A stretch of 64,000 nt of DNA from Nocardia jinanensis (GTDB lineage Bacteria; Actinomycetota; Actinomycetes; Mycobacteriales; Mycobacteriaceae): contig NZ_BMMH01000003.1 in NCBI RefSeq assembly GCF_014645735.1, forward strand, positions 124,001 to 188,000, in the 5' to 3' direction. Position 1 is the first letter of the stretch. Each line of letters opens with the position of its first letter. Shown one piece after another: positions 1-8,766 of this stretch. A program made the translations under genes and the position numbers. A model generated the notes under the pieces. The model did no database searches and was not told the origin of the DNA. It saw only the letters and a program-made list of their open reading frames with translations.

Positions 1-442
1 CACCGTTGGCGGCGACATAAGCGCCGAGGGCGTCGGTCTGGTGCGCGTCGAATTTCACGGGTTTGCGCTCGGCCTGCGCTTCGTTACGGGTCATCGGCAT
101 ACGCCCGGTGGACACCTGGAAGTACACGGCCGCCTCACCGACGCCGATCAGGCTCGGACCACGGTCGGTGACACCCTGCAGGTTCGCGCCGTGACAGGTG
201 ACGCAGGAGGTCTCGTAGAGCTGCTGACCCTCGCGGATCAGCGCCACCGAGTCCTCGTTCGCCGTGGCGACCTGGGGCTCGGGAGTGAGCGCCGAGGCGA
301 GGAAACCGGCTCCGACGAGACCCACCATGAGCGCGAGGCCGCCCGCTATCCGTCGGCGGACGCGACGCTGCCTGCGCTTCTTGCTGGCCTCGCCGTGCCC
401 ACCGCTGGCGGGCGCTGGCGCTGTCGGGGGCGATGAACTCAT
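1..442 (-). CDS. qcrC: Cytochrome bc1 complex diheme cytochrome c subunit QcrC (5' part; runs off the window)
   Basis: Only the first 147 codons are present; the gene continues past base 1. It encodes the diheme cytochrome c of the actinobacterial bc1-aa3 supercomplex, which passes electrons from QcrA/QcrB to the CuA centre of CtaC. Visible: a basic Ser/Pro/Lys/Arg-rich N-terminus, one membrane segment at about residues 33-52, and the first heme site CVTCH at residues 80-84, followed by a class I cytochrome c fold with the GRMPM axial-Met region. The ATG at 442 lies about 120 bp after the ctaE stop, as in the usual ctaE-qcrCAB operon. Confidence is high despite the truncation. Confidence 0.95.
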   Translation of the reverse strand, partial: MSSSPPTAPAPASGGHGEASKKRRQRRVRRRIAGGLALMVGLVGAGFLASALTPEPQVATANEDSVALIREGQQLYETSCVTCHGANLQGVTDRGPSLIGVGEAAVYFQVSTGRMPMTRNEAQAERKPVKFDAHQTDALGAYVAANG

Positions 443-560
443 CTGTGTCCCTTTGGAGTAGACGGAACCTGGTGGGCTGTTGACTTGTGCGCCCGCGCTA
501 CGCCTGCGTGGTCACGCCGCGCTACCTCCTCCGGCGCTGACGCTCGGGCGCCGACCGGCG

Positions 561-1169
561 TCACCGGACGAAGTAGATCGTGGCGAAGAGCCCGACCCAC
601 ACGATGTCGACGAAGTGCCAGTAGTAGGAGACGACGATCGCGGCGGTCGCCTGGGCGGGCGTGAACTTGCTCATCGCGGTCCGCGCGAGCAGGAACAGGA
701 AGGCGATCAGACCGCCGATGACGTGCAGACCGTGGAACCCGGTGGTGATGTAGAACACCGACCCGTAGGAGCTGCCGGAGATCGAGGTCCCCTCCGCCAC
801 CAGGTGGTAGTACTCGTAGGCCTGCCCGCACACGAAGAACGCGCCCATGAGGAAGGTGACGACGTACCAGCGGCGCAGCCCGAACACGTCACCGCGTTCG
901 GCCGCGAACACACCCATCTGGCAGGTGAACGACGAGGCGATCAGCACAGCGGTGACCGGGATGGCCAGCGTCATGTTCAACTCGGTCGGCGGCATCGGCC
1001 ACTCGGGCGCCTGACTTCGCGCGACGAAGTACATCGCGAAGAGGCCGGCGAAGAACATCAGCTCGCTGGACAGCCAGATGATGGTACCGACGCTGACCAT
1101 GTTGGGCCGGTTCAGCGAGTGCACACGCTGGGTTATGGCCGATCCTGAGGTACCTACTGCGGTCGTCAC
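561..1169 (-). CDS. ctaE: Cytochrome c oxidase subunit III (aa3-type)
   Basis: A 202-residue subunit III of the aa3 oxidase, which packs against CtaD in the membrane and stabilises proton uptake. About five hydrophobic helices are visible, with family features such as [20 protein letters not shown] near the N-terminus and [13 protein letters not shown] with the conserved His. Length matches short actinobacterial CtaE. The start is GTG. It is the first gene of the ctaE-qcrC operon and is divergent from trpD. The sequence CATACT lies 6 nt before the GTG and could be a -10 of a leaderless transcript, but that is weak. Confidence 0.95.
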   Translation of the reverse strand: MTTAVGTSGSAITQRVHSLNRPNMVSVGTIIWLSSELMFFAGLFAMYFVARSQAPEWPMPPTELNMTLAIPVTAVLIASSFTCQMGVFAAERGDVFGLRRWYVVTFLMGAFFVCGQAYEYYHLVAEGTSISGSSYGSVFYITTGFHGLHVIGGLIAFLFLLARTAMSKFTPAQATAAIVVSYYWHFVDIVWVGLFATIYFVR

Positions 1170-1395
1170 GGGGTAAGTATGACTCTTCGTAGTACGACAG
1201 TCGAAGTCGGGTTCCCAACTTGATCACCCGTGTCGTGATCGACCGGCTCCGTAAGTCTCTCGCAGCAGTCCGGCGTGTCGGGCGGGCCTTCCCCGCGAAC
1301 AGCGCGGATGACGTGGTGCGGTGCACGGGGCAGCATGCGGTTTAGGGTGTGTACAACCGTTCGGTCACAGATTTCGGTGCGACGAGGAGATTGAG

Positions 1396-2454
1396 ATGAG
1401 CGTGCGCAGCTGGCCCTTGGTGCTCGGGGCGCTCGCCGACGGACAGGACCTCACCGCGGACGATACGACCTGGGTGATCGACGAGATCTTCACCGACAAC
1501 TCCACCTCGGCGCAGATCGCCGCGTTCGGGGTCGCGATGAAGATCAAGGGCCCTACTCCGACCGAGCTGGCGGGTATGGCCCGCGGCATGCTCGGGCACG
1601 CGCGGCTGGTGAAGATCGACGGCGACGCGGTGGATATCGTCGGTACCGGCGGCGACCGGTCGGGATCGGTGAACATTTCCACCATGTCCTCGATCGTGGT
1701 CGCGGCCGCCGGGGTGCCGGTCGTCAAGCACGGTAACCGGGCCGCTTCCTCCAAGAGCGGTGGTGCGGACGTACTCGAGGCGCTGGGTGTGAAACTCGCC
1801 CTCGGACCCGAGTCCGTCGCGCGCTGCGTGCGTGAGGTGGGCATCGGGTTCTGTTTCGCCTCGCTGTTCCATTCCGGTCTGCGTTTCGCGGGGCCGGCCC
1901 GTAAGGAGATCGGGATCCCGACGGTTTTCAACGTACTGGGTCCGCTCACCAACCCCGCCCAGCCCCGCGCGGGGCTGGTGGGGTGCGCGTTCGAGGATCT
2001 GCTGGAAACCATCGCCGGGGTGTTCGCCGATCGGGGTGCCGGAGCACTGGTGGTGCGCGGTCGCGACGGACTGGACGAGATCACCACCTCCGATGTCACC
2101 GATGTCTATGTGGTGGCCGACGGCGTGATCCGCGAAGCGGTGATCGACCCGGCCCGGCTCGGCATCCCCCGGGTGGACCTGGACGAGCTGCGCGGTGGCG
2201 ACGCCCGGGTGAACGCTCAGGTGGCCCGGGACGTCTTCGCGGGTAACCCCGGGGCGGTGCGCGACGCCGTGCTGGTGAACTCCGCCGCCGCCATCACCGC
2301 CTACGACCTGTCCCGCGGCGCGGACGGCACGGCCGAGCTGGACGATCATCTGGTGGCCGGGATCGAACGTGCGGCCGCGGCCGTCGACAGCGGTGCCGCC
2401 GCCGCCCTGCTGGACCGCTGGGCCGCGCTCACCCGGACGCTCGGCGACGACTGA
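1396..2454 (+). CDS. trpD: Anthranilate phosphoribosyltransferase
   Basis: Transfers a phosphoribosyl group from PRPP to anthranilate, the second committed step of tryptophan synthesis, in the cytosol. The 352-residue protein has the helical N-terminal domain and the PRPP loop GTGGDRSGSVN starting near residue 83, then KHGNRAASSKSGGAD near residue 113, which forms the anthranilate/PRPP site. An earlier in-frame ATG at 1321 would add 25 unrelated residues. The ATG at 1396 has a GAGGAG ribosome site and starts with a normal family N-terminus. It is divergent from ctaE; the other trp genes are not here except a TrpF homologue at 13.4 kb. Confidence 0.95.
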   Translation: MSVRSWPLVLGALADGQDLTADDTTWVIDEIFTDNSTSAQIAAFGVAMKIKGPTPTELAGMARGMLGHARLVKIDGDAVDIVGTGGDRSGSVNISTMSSIVVAAAGVPVVKHGNRAASSKSGGADVLEALGVKLALGPESVARCVREVGIGFCFASLFHSGLRFAGPARKEIGIPTVFNVLGPLTNPAQPRAGLVGCAFEDLLETIAGVFADRGAGALVVRGRDGLDEITTSDVTDVYVVADGVIREAVIDPARLGIPRVDLDELRGGDARVNAQVARDVFAGNPGAVRDAVLVNSAAAITAYDLSRGADGTAELDDHLVAGIERAAAAVDSGAAAALLDRWAALTRTLGDD

Positions 2455-2466
2455 CCCGGCCCGGGT

Positions 2467-2742
2467 TCACTCGCCGATCGAGAACCCGGCCTCGACGTCG
2501 GCACTGGAATACGATTTGAACGCGATATGCGTGACTGTGCGCTGCACACCCGCGACCTTGTCGATCCGCGCCGTGACGACCTCGGCGACCTCCGCGTGAT
2601 CACGGACGCGCACCAGCGCGATCAGGTCGACGTCCCCGGCGCACGAATACACCTCGGTGACGCCCTCGGTATCGGCCACCGCCTGCGCGGTCTCCGGAAT
2701 GCGCCCGTTGTCGGCCTGGATCAGAACGATGGCGGTAATCAT
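2467..2742 (-). CDS. Lrp/AsnC ligand-binding (RAM) domain protein
   Basis: A 91-residue stand-alone RAM/AsnC_trans_reg domain: a beta-alpha-beta-beta-alpha-beta pattern with no helix-turn-helix, so it is unlikely to bind DNA alone. Such proteins oligomerise and bind small ligands such as amino acids. It lies convergent to trpD (12 bp apart) and upstream of the exonuclease gene's 3' end, so an amino-acid sensing role is tempting but inferred. TAGGCT sits 6 nt before the ATG with no Shine-Dalgarno, suggesting a leaderless transcript. The 5' side faces the exonuclease gene, so it probably has its own promoter. Confidence 0.85.
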   Translation of the reverse strand: MITAIVLIQADNGRIPETAQAVADTEGVTEVYSCAGDVDLIALVRVRDHAEVAEVVTARIDKVAGVQRTVTHIAFKSYSSADVEAGFSIGE

Positions 2743-2748
2743 GGTGAC

Positions 2749-2754
2749 AGCCTA
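2749..2754 (-). promoter_or_regulatory. -10 hexamer TAGGCT of a probable leaderless promoter
   Basis: TAGGCT ends 6 nt before the ATG of the AsnC-domain gene, matching the TANNNT actinobacterial -10. No ribosome binding site lies between, so transcription would start at or next to the A of the start codon. Confidence 0.5.
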
Positions 2755-2811
2755 GGCATCCGCGCGCCGCGGCATCGTGGGCCCACGCGGTCCGGCCGGG
2801 CGGCCGGCTGT

Positions 2812-4605
2812 TCAGCCGCGCTGTTCGTCGTAGGACTCGGCGGCGCGGGCCGCCCCCGCGGCGGAATCGGCCGCCTCGGCCCAGCCGATCCAGCGACCCG
2901 CGCCGCGCGCGGGTTCGGCGTAGCCGTCGGTGGTGCGCACGATCCGCACCCCGGGACGTTCGAGCCAGCGGGCGATCACCGCGACCTCGTCCGGGGAGGC
3001 GCCGAGTAGCGGCGGTAACCGAGGATCCGCTCCGGCCGGAAACAATTCACCGGTCGGCGTACCCGCCTCGGGCCCGGTGGGCCGCACGGTCTGCGCGGCG
3101 GCGACGATCCGCTCGACCACCGGCATGGGCGCGACCCCGCGTCCGGCGGTACCCGCCCCGGCGAGCCGGCCGTAGCGGATCACGGCGAATTCCCAGCCGC
3201 CGGCGCCGTCGGGGTGCGCGGTGATCAGTTCGGCCGGGCGGGCGACGGCGGCCAGCCGCTGGGTGCGGCGCAGCGCGCGGATAACGGCGGCGGCCCGGTC
3301 GCGTAAACGCGCCGCGGATTCGTACTGTTCACCGGCCGCGTAGTGCTCGATCCTGGCCAGTAGCGCGCGGAGCGCGGTGTCGTCGGTGCCGGCGAACAGG
3401 GCGCGTGCGGCCGCCGGGGCGGCCGCGTAGGCGGCCGGCCCCAGCGGGGTATCGGTAGCGGCCCGGCAACCACCGACGGCTTCCGGCGGGCAGGAGTGCA
3501 GGGCGTTCCCGGACAGCCGGGTGGTGCAGGTACGCAGTCCGCAGTACTCGGCCAGGGTGGCGGCGATATCGGCGGCCGCGGCCCGGGAGTGGAACGGCCC
3601 CACGGCCGGGCCGCCGGGCTCACGGACGAGGGTCAGCCTCGGGAAGGCTTCGGCGGTGAGCGCGATCCACCAGGCCCGCTTCGGGAATTTGGACCGCCGG
3701 TTGTAGGGCGGGGCGTGTGCGGTCAGCAGCCGCAGCTCCCGGACACCCGCCTCGAGCCCGTGCGCGCACACCACATGGTCGACCCGGGTGGCGAGGCTTA
3801 CCATTTCCCGGATGCGTCCCCGGGTCTCCGATCCGGTGAAGTAGCTGCGAACGCGGCGGCGCAGGTTCACCGCCGTCCCTATATAGAGGACTTCGTCCGA
3901 CGGTCCGCGGAAGAGATAGACACCGGGCGCGGCGGGCAGATCGACGGCCAGCGCACGCTTGGCCCGCTGTCCGGTGGTGACCTCGGGCAGATAGTCGATC
4001 AGTTCGGTGAGGCTGTGTACCCCCTGGTTTCCCACCCGGCCGATCAGCGCGTGCAGCACATCCACGGTGGCGCGGGCGTCGTCGAGAGCGCGATGGGTGG
4101 GGGTGGTGTTCGCGCCGAGCAATTGGGCCAGCACCCCGAGCCGGACCGACGGCGCTTCGTCCCGGCCGAGCACCCGCCGCGCGAGCCGCACCGTACACAC
4201 CACCTGGGCGCGCGGCCACGGTGTATCGCAGCGCACCGCGGCGGCTTTCAGGAATCCGATATCGAATCGGGCGTTGTGCGCGACCAGCACCGCACCGGCG
4301 GCGAACTCCAGGAATCCGGGCAGCACGGCCTCGATGGTCGGTGCCGCCCGCACCATCGCGGTGGTGATACCGGTGATCTGCACGACCGCAGGCGGAATGG
4401 ACCGGCCCGGGTCGACGAGCGTCGCGAATTCGCCGAGTACTTCACCACCGCGCACCTTCACCGCGCCGATTTCGGTGATCGCGTCCTCCGCCGGACTGGT
4501 ACCGGTGGTCTCCAGATCTACGACCACGAAGGTCGTGTCGTAGAGCGGAGTGTCGAGTTGGTCGAACGCCAGTTGCCGAGCGGGCAACGGAACGGGTTCG
4601 GGCAC
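2812..4605 (-). CDS. DEDDh 3'-5' exonuclease fused to a UvrC/Cho-type GIY-YIG nuclease
   Basis: Two nuclease modules in one protein of about 597 residues. The N-terminal DnaQ-like domain shows [17 protein letters not shown] and [10 protein letters not shown], giving the DEDDh metal ligands. The second module starts at [10 protein letters not shown] and [13 protein letters not shown] (GIY-YIG) and continues with UvrC/Cho-like sequence. The fusion is typical of Actinobacteria (Rv2191 of M. tuberculosis, recalled) and is probably used in repair or replication proofreading, but the role is inferred. The GTG at 4605 is preferred because an alternative start at 4707 adds 34 residues of no recognisable character. 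No strong ribosome site is seen for either. Confidence 0.9.
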   Translation of the reverse strand: MPEPVPLPARQLAFDQLDTPLYDTTFVVVDLETTGTSPAEDAITEIGAVKVRGGEVLGEFATLVDPGRSIPPAVVQITGITTAMVRAAPTIEAVLPGFLEFAAGAVLVAHNARFDIGFLKAAAVRCDTPWPRAQVVCTVRLARRVLGRDEAPSVRLGVLAQLLGANTTPTHRALDDARATVDVLHALIGRVGNQGVHSLTELIDYLPEVTTGQRAKRALAVDLPAAPGVYLFRGPSDEVLYIGTAVNLRRRVRSYFTGSETRGRIREMVSLATRVDHVVCAHGLEAGVRELRLLTAHAPPYNRRSKFPKRAWWIALTAEAFPRLTLVREPGGPAVGPFHSRAAAADIAATLAEYCGLRTCTTRLSGNALHSCPPEAVGGCRAATDTPLGPAAYAAAPAAARALFAGTDDTALRALLARIEHYAAGEQYESAARLRDRAAAVIRALRRTQRLAAVARPAELITAHPDGAGGWEFAVIRYGRLAGAGTAGRGVAPMPVVERIVAAAQTVRPTGPEAGTPTGELFPAGADPRLPPLLGASPDEVAVIARWLERPGVRIVRTTDGYAEPARGAGRWIGWAEAADSAAGAARAAESYDEQRG

Positions 4606-5048
4606 GGCGGCAGAGTAGTGGGCGGGTCCGACAGATTCCCGATACCGGACCGTTGTCCGTGATCTTGGTTCGAGTGCCGAATCCGTCCGTATTCCCCATC
4701 CGCGCACCCCTCACTACCGAAATGTGCCCCAGTTCACACTCAATGTCCATTAGCTATTCAATTGCCATATTCCGCACGAAATGGTCGGCCGACTCAAAAC
4801 GCGATCGACCCGCCGGGGCAAACCCACAGAGACGTCCCAGCTGAGCCAGCGCCCATGAGGCGACATTCGCCCGCTCGAACTGCGGAAAATCGTTGAATCC
4901 GCACTCGGGGCGAGCACGGATCGATACTCCCGCGAATCCCTGTCTCATCCGTACGTAACCTCGGCGCAATCCAGCTCCGGCCTGTGATATCCCTCGCACA
5001 ATTTGCCAGGCGAAAGCTGTGGGACGCACGTTTATCAGAGCCTGGGGC
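4606..5048. other. Intergenic region between the exonuclease gene and the NlpC/P60 gene
   Basis: About 440 bp with no convincing gene. Base composition is noticeably less GC-rich than the flanking genes. It ends in the promoter of the downstream NlpC/P60 gene. The gene class can carry a c-di-AMP (ydaO) riboswitch upstream in Actinobacteria. Only a short resemblance (GTAACCTCGGCG near 4955) is seen and the rest of that consensus is not, so no riboswitch is called. Confidence 0.4.
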
Positions 5049-5079
5049 TTTACAAACACCCGTGATCTGTTCGTAATCT
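5049..5079 (+). promoter_or_regulatory. Promoter of the short NlpC/P60 gene
   Basis: TTTACA at 5049-5054, 19 bp spacer, TAATCT at 5074-5079. The -10 sits in the context CGTAATCTTTTCGAGA, almost the same as the context 5' of the second NlpC/P60 gene (CGTAATCTAATCGAGA at 5823). The predicted 5' leader is about 65 nt. Confidence 0.5.
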
Positions 5080-5150
5080 TTTCGAGACCTCGCGGAGTTC
5101 GGCGTGCCATCGGCGGTGCGATCGGGCGGGGAGATCGGAAGGACCGCATC

Positions 5151-5726
5151 ATGGCGTTCAACACCGTCAAGCGACAGGCACGGCGCGCAGCCGTCACCGG
5201 AGCAGTCGGCGCTGCCACCCTGGGCGCAATCCTGCTCACCGCCGCCCCGGCCGAGGCCCAGCCGGTCACCATCGACGGCATCGGCACGATCGAGGTACCC
5301 AACGAGATCCCGATCCCGGCGGGCATCCCCGGCATCCAGGCGCCCAGCTCCCCCGCGGCGCCGCCGTTCGTCACCCCCGTCAAGACCGTCGGCGATCTGG
5401 CGCTCGATGCCGCGCTCTCGAAGGTCGGCGCCCCGTACGTCTACGGCGCGGCCGGCCCGAACTCCTTCGACTGCTCCGGTCTGGTGCAGTGGTCCTATAG
5501 ACAGGCCGGGCGCGAACTACCGCGCACCAGCGATGCGCAGCTCGCCTCGGGCGCACCCATCGCGATCGGCGACCTGCAGCCCGGCGATGTGGTGTCGTTC
5601 TACGGCGGCGGGCATTCCGGCCTGTACGCGGGCGACGGCAATGTCGTGCACGCCTCGACCGCCGGCTCACCGGTGGCTGTCGCGCCCATCTCCTCCATGC
5701 CGTTCGCCGGCGCTCGACGCTACTGA
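5151..5726 (+). CDS. Secreted NlpC/P60 peptidoglycan endopeptidase (short form)
   Basis: A 191-residue exported cysteine peptidase expected to cut D-Glu-mDAP bonds in stem peptides of the cell wall. The signal peptide is residues 1-36, ending AEA. A Pro-rich linker leads to the C-terminal NlpC/P60 domain with Cys108 (DCSGLVQW), His155 (GHSGLYAG) and a third polar site at His167. The ATG at 5151 has GGAAGGA upstream; a longer in-frame start would bury the signal peptide. It is followed 166 bp downstream by a coiled-coil NlpC/P60 paralogue with the same catalytic layout, suggesting duplication and divergence. Confidence 0.9.
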   Translation: MAFNTVKRQARRAAVTGAVGAATLGAILLTAAPAEAQPVTIDGIGTIEVPNEIPIPAGIPGIQAPSSPAAPPFVTPVKTVGDLALDAALSKVGAPYVYGAAGPNSFDCSGLVQWSYRQAGRELPRTSDAQLASGAPIAIGDLQPGDVVSFYGGGHSGLYAGDGNVVHASTAGSPVAVAPISSMPFAGARRY

Positions 5727-5800
5727 CCGCTCTCCGCGGGGCGCCCGGTACGACCGCTCGGCACGGAATCGCCGGTGGGCGTGACCGTTTCGTGTCGTGC

Positions 5801-5830
5801 TGGACACCCCGCGGGCCGATTCCGTAATCT
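5801..5830 (+). promoter_or_regulatory. Promoter of the RipC-like gene
   Basis: TGGACA at 5801-5806, 18 bp spacer, TAATCT at 5825-5830, in a 16-bp context nearly identical to that of the preceding paralogue. This suggests the two hydrolases share a sigma factor or regulator. Confidence 0.5.
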
Positions 5831-5892
5831 AATCGAGATCTTTACGGGACGTATCGCACAGAGCGTCATATGAGAGCGGGGCACGGCAGGCT

Positions 5893-6993
5893 GTGGCAGC
5901 ACATCAACGGCGGCATCGGCGTCGGAAAGATCGGCGCGGGCCCGGCCACAGGCAGGATCTGCACACCGCTCGCACGGCTCTGGCGGTCGGCCTCCTCGCG
6001 GCAGCCCTCTACGGCGGCGGTCCGGCAGGCGCCGACCCCGCTCCCGCACCGACCTCCGCGGGCGAGGCGGTCCAGCAGATGATCGACCTGTCCCGGCAGG
6101 CCGAACAGCTCAATCAGCAGGCACTCACCACCCAGGCCGATCTCGACGCGAAACTGGCCGTCCAGCGTGATGCCGACGCCAAGGTCGCCGCGGCCGGCGC
6201 CGCCGTCGACGCCGCCCGTGACGAGGTCGCCCGCTACCGGCCGATGATCGACCGCACCGCTATCGCGGCCTATCAGGGCGCCCGCACCAACCGGCTGTTC
6301 TCGGTCCTGGTCAGTGATTCCCCGCAGCAACTGCTGGACCAGATGTCGACCCTGGACGTGGTCGCCACCCAAACCTCCGACCAGCTGAAACAGTACAAAC
6401 GAGCCACCGACGCGGCGACCGCCGCGCAGTCGGCCGCCCGGGCCGCCGCCGACACCGCCCGGGCCGCCACCGACCAGGCGAACACCGTCCGCGGCGATGT
6501 GCAGCGCAAACAGACCGATCTACAGAACGCCGTGGCCCATGTCATCGAGATCTGGGGCTCCCTGTCGACCGCCGACCGGACCGCGCTGGCCGGTTCTCCC
6601 TTCCCACCCGGATTCGACCGCGACAGCCTGCTACGGGATCTGGTACCGGGCAGCGGTACCAGCGCCCTGGCCGCCGGACTCACCCGTGTCGGCGATCCGT
6701 ACGTCTGGGGCGCCACCGGACCCGACCAGTTCGACTGCTCCGGCCTGGTGCAATGGGCATTCGCGCAGGTCGGCCAGGAAGTGCCGCGCACCAGCTCCGC
6801 TCAGGCCGCCTACGGCACTCCAGTCGGCCGCGACGAACTGGTACCCGGCGATGTCGTTTTCTTCTACGACGACATCTCCCACGTCGGTATCTACGCCGGC
6901 AACGGCCTCATGCTGCACGCGTCGACCTTCGGGGTTCCGGTAGCCGTCGCACCCATGGATTCCACGCCCTATCACTCCGCCCGGCGCTACTGA
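5893..6993 (+). CDS. ripC: RipC-like NlpC/P60 endopeptidase with N-terminal coiled coil
   Basis: A 366-residue exported peptidoglycan hydrolase. A basic N-terminus and hydrophobic segment (about 27-46, ending GADPAPAP) form the signal sequence. Residues 55-220 are Ala/Gln/Asp-rich heptad sequence predicted as a coiled coil, the part which in M. tuberculosis RipC is thought to be engaged by FtsEX. The catalytic domain covers about 255-366 with Cys282 (FDCSGLVQW), His330 and His342. The GTG at 5893 is the furthest start with a weak GGCAGG upstream; the exact start is uncertain. It sits just upstream of pimB', the same neighbourhood as Rv2190c. Confidence 0.88.
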   Translation: MAAHQRRHRRRKDRRGPGHRQDLHTARTALAVGLLAAALYGGGPAGADPAPAPTSAGEAVQQMIDLSRQAEQLNQQALTTQADLDAKLAVQRDADAKVAAAGAAVDAARDEVARYRPMIDRTAIAAYQGARTNRLFSVLVSDSPQQLLDQMSTLDVVATQTSDQLKQYKRATDAATAAQSAARAAADTARAATDQANTVRGDVQRKQTDLQNAVAHVIEIWGSLSTADRTALAGSPFPPGFDRDSLLRDLVPGSGTSALAAGLTRVGDPYVWGATGPDQFDCSGLVQWAFAQVGQEVPRTSSAQAAYGTPVGRDELVPGDVVFFYDDISHVGIYAGNGLMLHASTFGVPVAVAPMDSTPYHSARRY

Positions 6994-7025
6994 CACCCGG
7001 AGCGACACAGCCGACCGCACGCCAA

Positions 7026-7031
7026 TACTGT
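7026..7031 (+). promoter_or_regulatory. -10 hexamer TACTGT, leaderless promoter of pimB'
   Basis: TACTGT is followed by exactly 7 nt and then the ATG at 7039, with no Shine-Dalgarno. This supports ATG 7039 over the GTG at 7030, which would lie inside the -10. Confidence 0.6.
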
Positions 7032-7038
7032 GGATCGT

Positions 7039-8166
7039 ATGGCTCGAACTCTGCTGGTTACCAATGATTTCCCGCCGCGGCCGGGAGGTATCCAGTCGTA
7101 TCTGCAGGCGCTGGCCGGACAGCTGCCCCCGGACGATCTGGTCGTCTACGCACCCCGGTGGCGGGGAGACAGCCATACTCGATTCGACGCGAAACAACCC
7201 TTCCAGGTGGTCCGCCACCCCACCACGCTGATGCTGCCCACACCCGCGGTCCTGCGGCGCGCCCGGAAAGTGCTACGCGCCGAGGAGTGCGAATCGGTCT
7301 GGTTCGGGGCGGCCGCACCGCTGGCCCTGCTGTCGGCGCCGCTACGGCGCGCCGGCGCCCACCGCATCCTGGCCAGCACCCACGGCCACGAGGTCGGCTG
7401 GTCGATGCTGCCGGGCGCGCGGCAGGCGCTGCGGGTCATCGGGAACAACACCGACGTGGTCACCTACGTCAGCAAATACACGCGCCGCCGGTTCGCCGCC
7501 GCGTTCGGCCCCGACGCCGCCCTCGAATACCTGCCGCCCGGCGTGGACACCGAAACCTTCCGCCCGGACCCGGCCGCCCGCGCCGAACTGCGGAAACGCT
7601 ATGGGCTCGGCGACCGCCCCACTGTGCTCTGCCTGTCGCGTCTGGTCCCCCGCAAAGGACAGGATGTACTCCTGATCGCCATGCACCGGATCAAGGAACG
7701 GATCCCCGGCGCCGTCCTCGTGATCGCCGGCAGCGGCCCCTACGAAGACCGCCTGCGCGGTTTCGCCGACGCACTCGGCCTCGCCGACGATGTGGTGTTC
7801 ACCGGCCGGGTGCCCGCGGCCGAACTCGCCGCCCACCACACCCTCGCCGATGTGTTCGCCATGCCCGCCCGCACCCGCGGCGCCGGCCTCGACGTGGAAG
7901 GCCTCGGCATCGTCTATCTGGAGGCCTCCGCGTCGGGCGTCCCGGTGGTCGCCGGAACCTCCGGCGGTGCCCCGGAAACGGTGCTGGACGGGAAAACCGG
8001 GCGAGTGGTGGACGGCCGCCGCGCCGACCACGTCGCCGACGCGATCGCCGATATCCTCGCCGACCGCGACGCGGCCACCGAAATGGGCGCGGCGGGACGG
8101 GCCTTCGTGGAACGGCAATGGCGCTGGGACACCCTGGGAGCCCGGCTCCGGCAGCTGTTGCTGTAA
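7039..8166 (+). CDS. pimB: GDP-mannose-dependent alpha-(1-6)-phosphatidylinositol monomannoside mannosyltransferase PimB'
   Basis: A 375-residue GT-B (family GT4) glycosyltransferase adding the second mannose to phosphatidylinositol mannoside at the cytoplasmic face of the membrane, the anchor for lipomannan and lipoarabinomannan. The N-terminus MARTLLVTNDFPPRPGGIQS is diagnostic. The GDP-mannose half includes SRLVPRKGQDVL, VIAGSGPYEDRL, FTGRVP and the E-x7-E region near EGLGIVYLEASASG. The neighbourhood matches Rv2188c. The start was chosen from the leaderless promoter. A hairpin and repeat copy begin 4 bp after the TAA. Confidence 0.95.
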   Translation: MARTLLVTNDFPPRPGGIQSYLQALAGQLPPDDLVVYAPRWRGDSHTRFDAKQPFQVVRHPTTLMLPTPAVLRRARKVLRAEECESVWFGAAAPLALLSAPLRRAGAHRILASTHGHEVGWSMLPGARQALRVIGNNTDVVTYVSKYTRRRFAAAFGPDAALEYLPPGVDTETFRPDPAARAELRKRYGLGDRPTVLCLSRLVPRKGQDVLLIAMHRIKERIPGAVLVIAGSGPYEDRLRGFADALGLADDVVFTGRVPAAELAAHHTLADVFAMPARTRGAGLDVEGLGIVYLEASASGVPVVAGTSGGAPETVLDGKTGRVVDGRRADHVADAIADILADRDAATEMGAAGRAFVERQWRWDTLGARLRQLLL

Positions 8167-8170
8167 TTTT

Positions 8171-8336
8171 GGCGCCGCCTTCGGCGTCGCGGGGCGGGGC
8201 CCTATTAACCCCGGTTCTTCACTCCGCCGCTCAGTCGCTGCGCTCCTTCGCTCTGTCGCTCCAGAACCGGGGCGGGCCCCGCCAGTGAGGTGGACCATCC
8301 GGAGTAGACGGAAGGTGGTGAGCGGAAGTGCGCCTC
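8171..8336 (+). repeat. 3'-end repeat, copy 1
   Basis: Starts 4 bp after the pimB stop with a hairpin (GCCGCC-TTCG-GGCGTC type), then CCCTATTAACCCCGGTTCTT, a Ser/Leu-codon-like stretch, CCAGAACCGGGGCGGGCCCC, and a tail containing GACCATCCGGAGTAGACGG. The core is about 95 bp, with a tail of about 50 bp shared with copy 2. It lies in the same orientation as the gene it follows. Confidence 0.8.
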
Positions 8337-8408
8337 GATCGCCTGGGCAGGCCGACGACTCAGCAGGTGCCCATACGGTCGCCGATCTATGGACGGCGGA
8401 CCGCACGC

Positions 8409-8481
8409 ACTCAATCGCTGCGCTCCTTCGCTACGTCGCTCCAGAACCAGGGCGGGCCCCGCCAATGAGGTGGACCATTCG
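8409..8481 (+). repeat. 3'-end repeat, truncated copy
   Basis: Repeats the second half of copy 1 (TCGCTGCGCTCCTTCGCTAC, then CCAGAACCAGGGCGGGCCCC and GGTGGACCATTCGG) with scattered substitutions; the hairpin head and ATTAACCCC section are missing. Probably a decayed tandem copy. Confidence 0.7.
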
Positions 8482-8604
8482 GGACTGACACTGGGTTCGC
8501 AGCCGATCTGAATCGCATACAGGTCACAGCCCGACCCAGATGTCGAATGCCGGCGCAACCCACCTGCGTCGAGTTTTACGAGACACCTGAAAGGGGTTGA
8601 GACC

Positions 8605-8672
8605 GTCTCGCCGTTGAGGCCTCGAAAGCGCATGCGCCGAAGGCGCGAGTCTCGAGGCCTGAACGGCGAGAC
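8605..8672. repeat. 68-bp inverted repeat (large hairpin)
   Basis: Left arm 8605-8625 and right arm 8652-8672 are complementary over 21 bp with one mismatch (starting GTCTCGCCGTTGAGG). Inside the loop GCGCC-GAA-GGCGC forms a second stem. It is too long and too distant from its neighbours for a simple terminator and may be a mobile-element end or a palindromic repeat. Confidence 0.7.
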
Positions 8673-8753
8673 TGAGGGGCCTCGACCCCAGCGACGCCGC
8701 AGGCGGCGCAGATAACACAGCAGGCGGCGACGGATAACGCCACTGCTATCTAC

Positions 8754-8759
8754 TACGCT
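8754..8759 (+). promoter_or_regulatory. -10 hexamer TACGCT, leaderless promoter
   Basis: TACGCT, 7 nt, then GTG 8767, with no ribosome site between. Same arrangement as pimB' and trpF. Confidence 0.55.
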
Positions 8760-8766
8760 CACCCGG

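Larger units (their letters stand above)
8167..8766. other. 600-bp repeat-bearing intergenic region
   Basis: No coding sequence is supported. It holds a full copy of the 3'-end repeat, a partial second copy, and a 68-bp inverted repeat listed separately. As recalled, M. tuberculosis has fadD15 (a long-chain acyl-CoA synthetase) at this place between pimB and the Rv2186c homologue; it is absent here. Confidence 0.6.

Noticed and set aside
4900..5050. c-di-AMP (ydaO) riboswitch in front of the first NlpC/P60 gene
   Set aside because: Only one short block (GTAACCTCGGCG) resembles the conserved core; the other conserved segments and their spacing are not seen.
5104..5784. Overlapping long Arg/Ser/Pro-rich frames in many genes
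   Set aside because: These are shadow frames caused by high GC third positions; they lack ribosome sites and homology.
8171..8481. Insertion sequence or transposase remnant
   Set aside because: No transposase frame, no target-site duplication and no terminal inverted repeats around the repeat copies; they look like small non-coding repeats.
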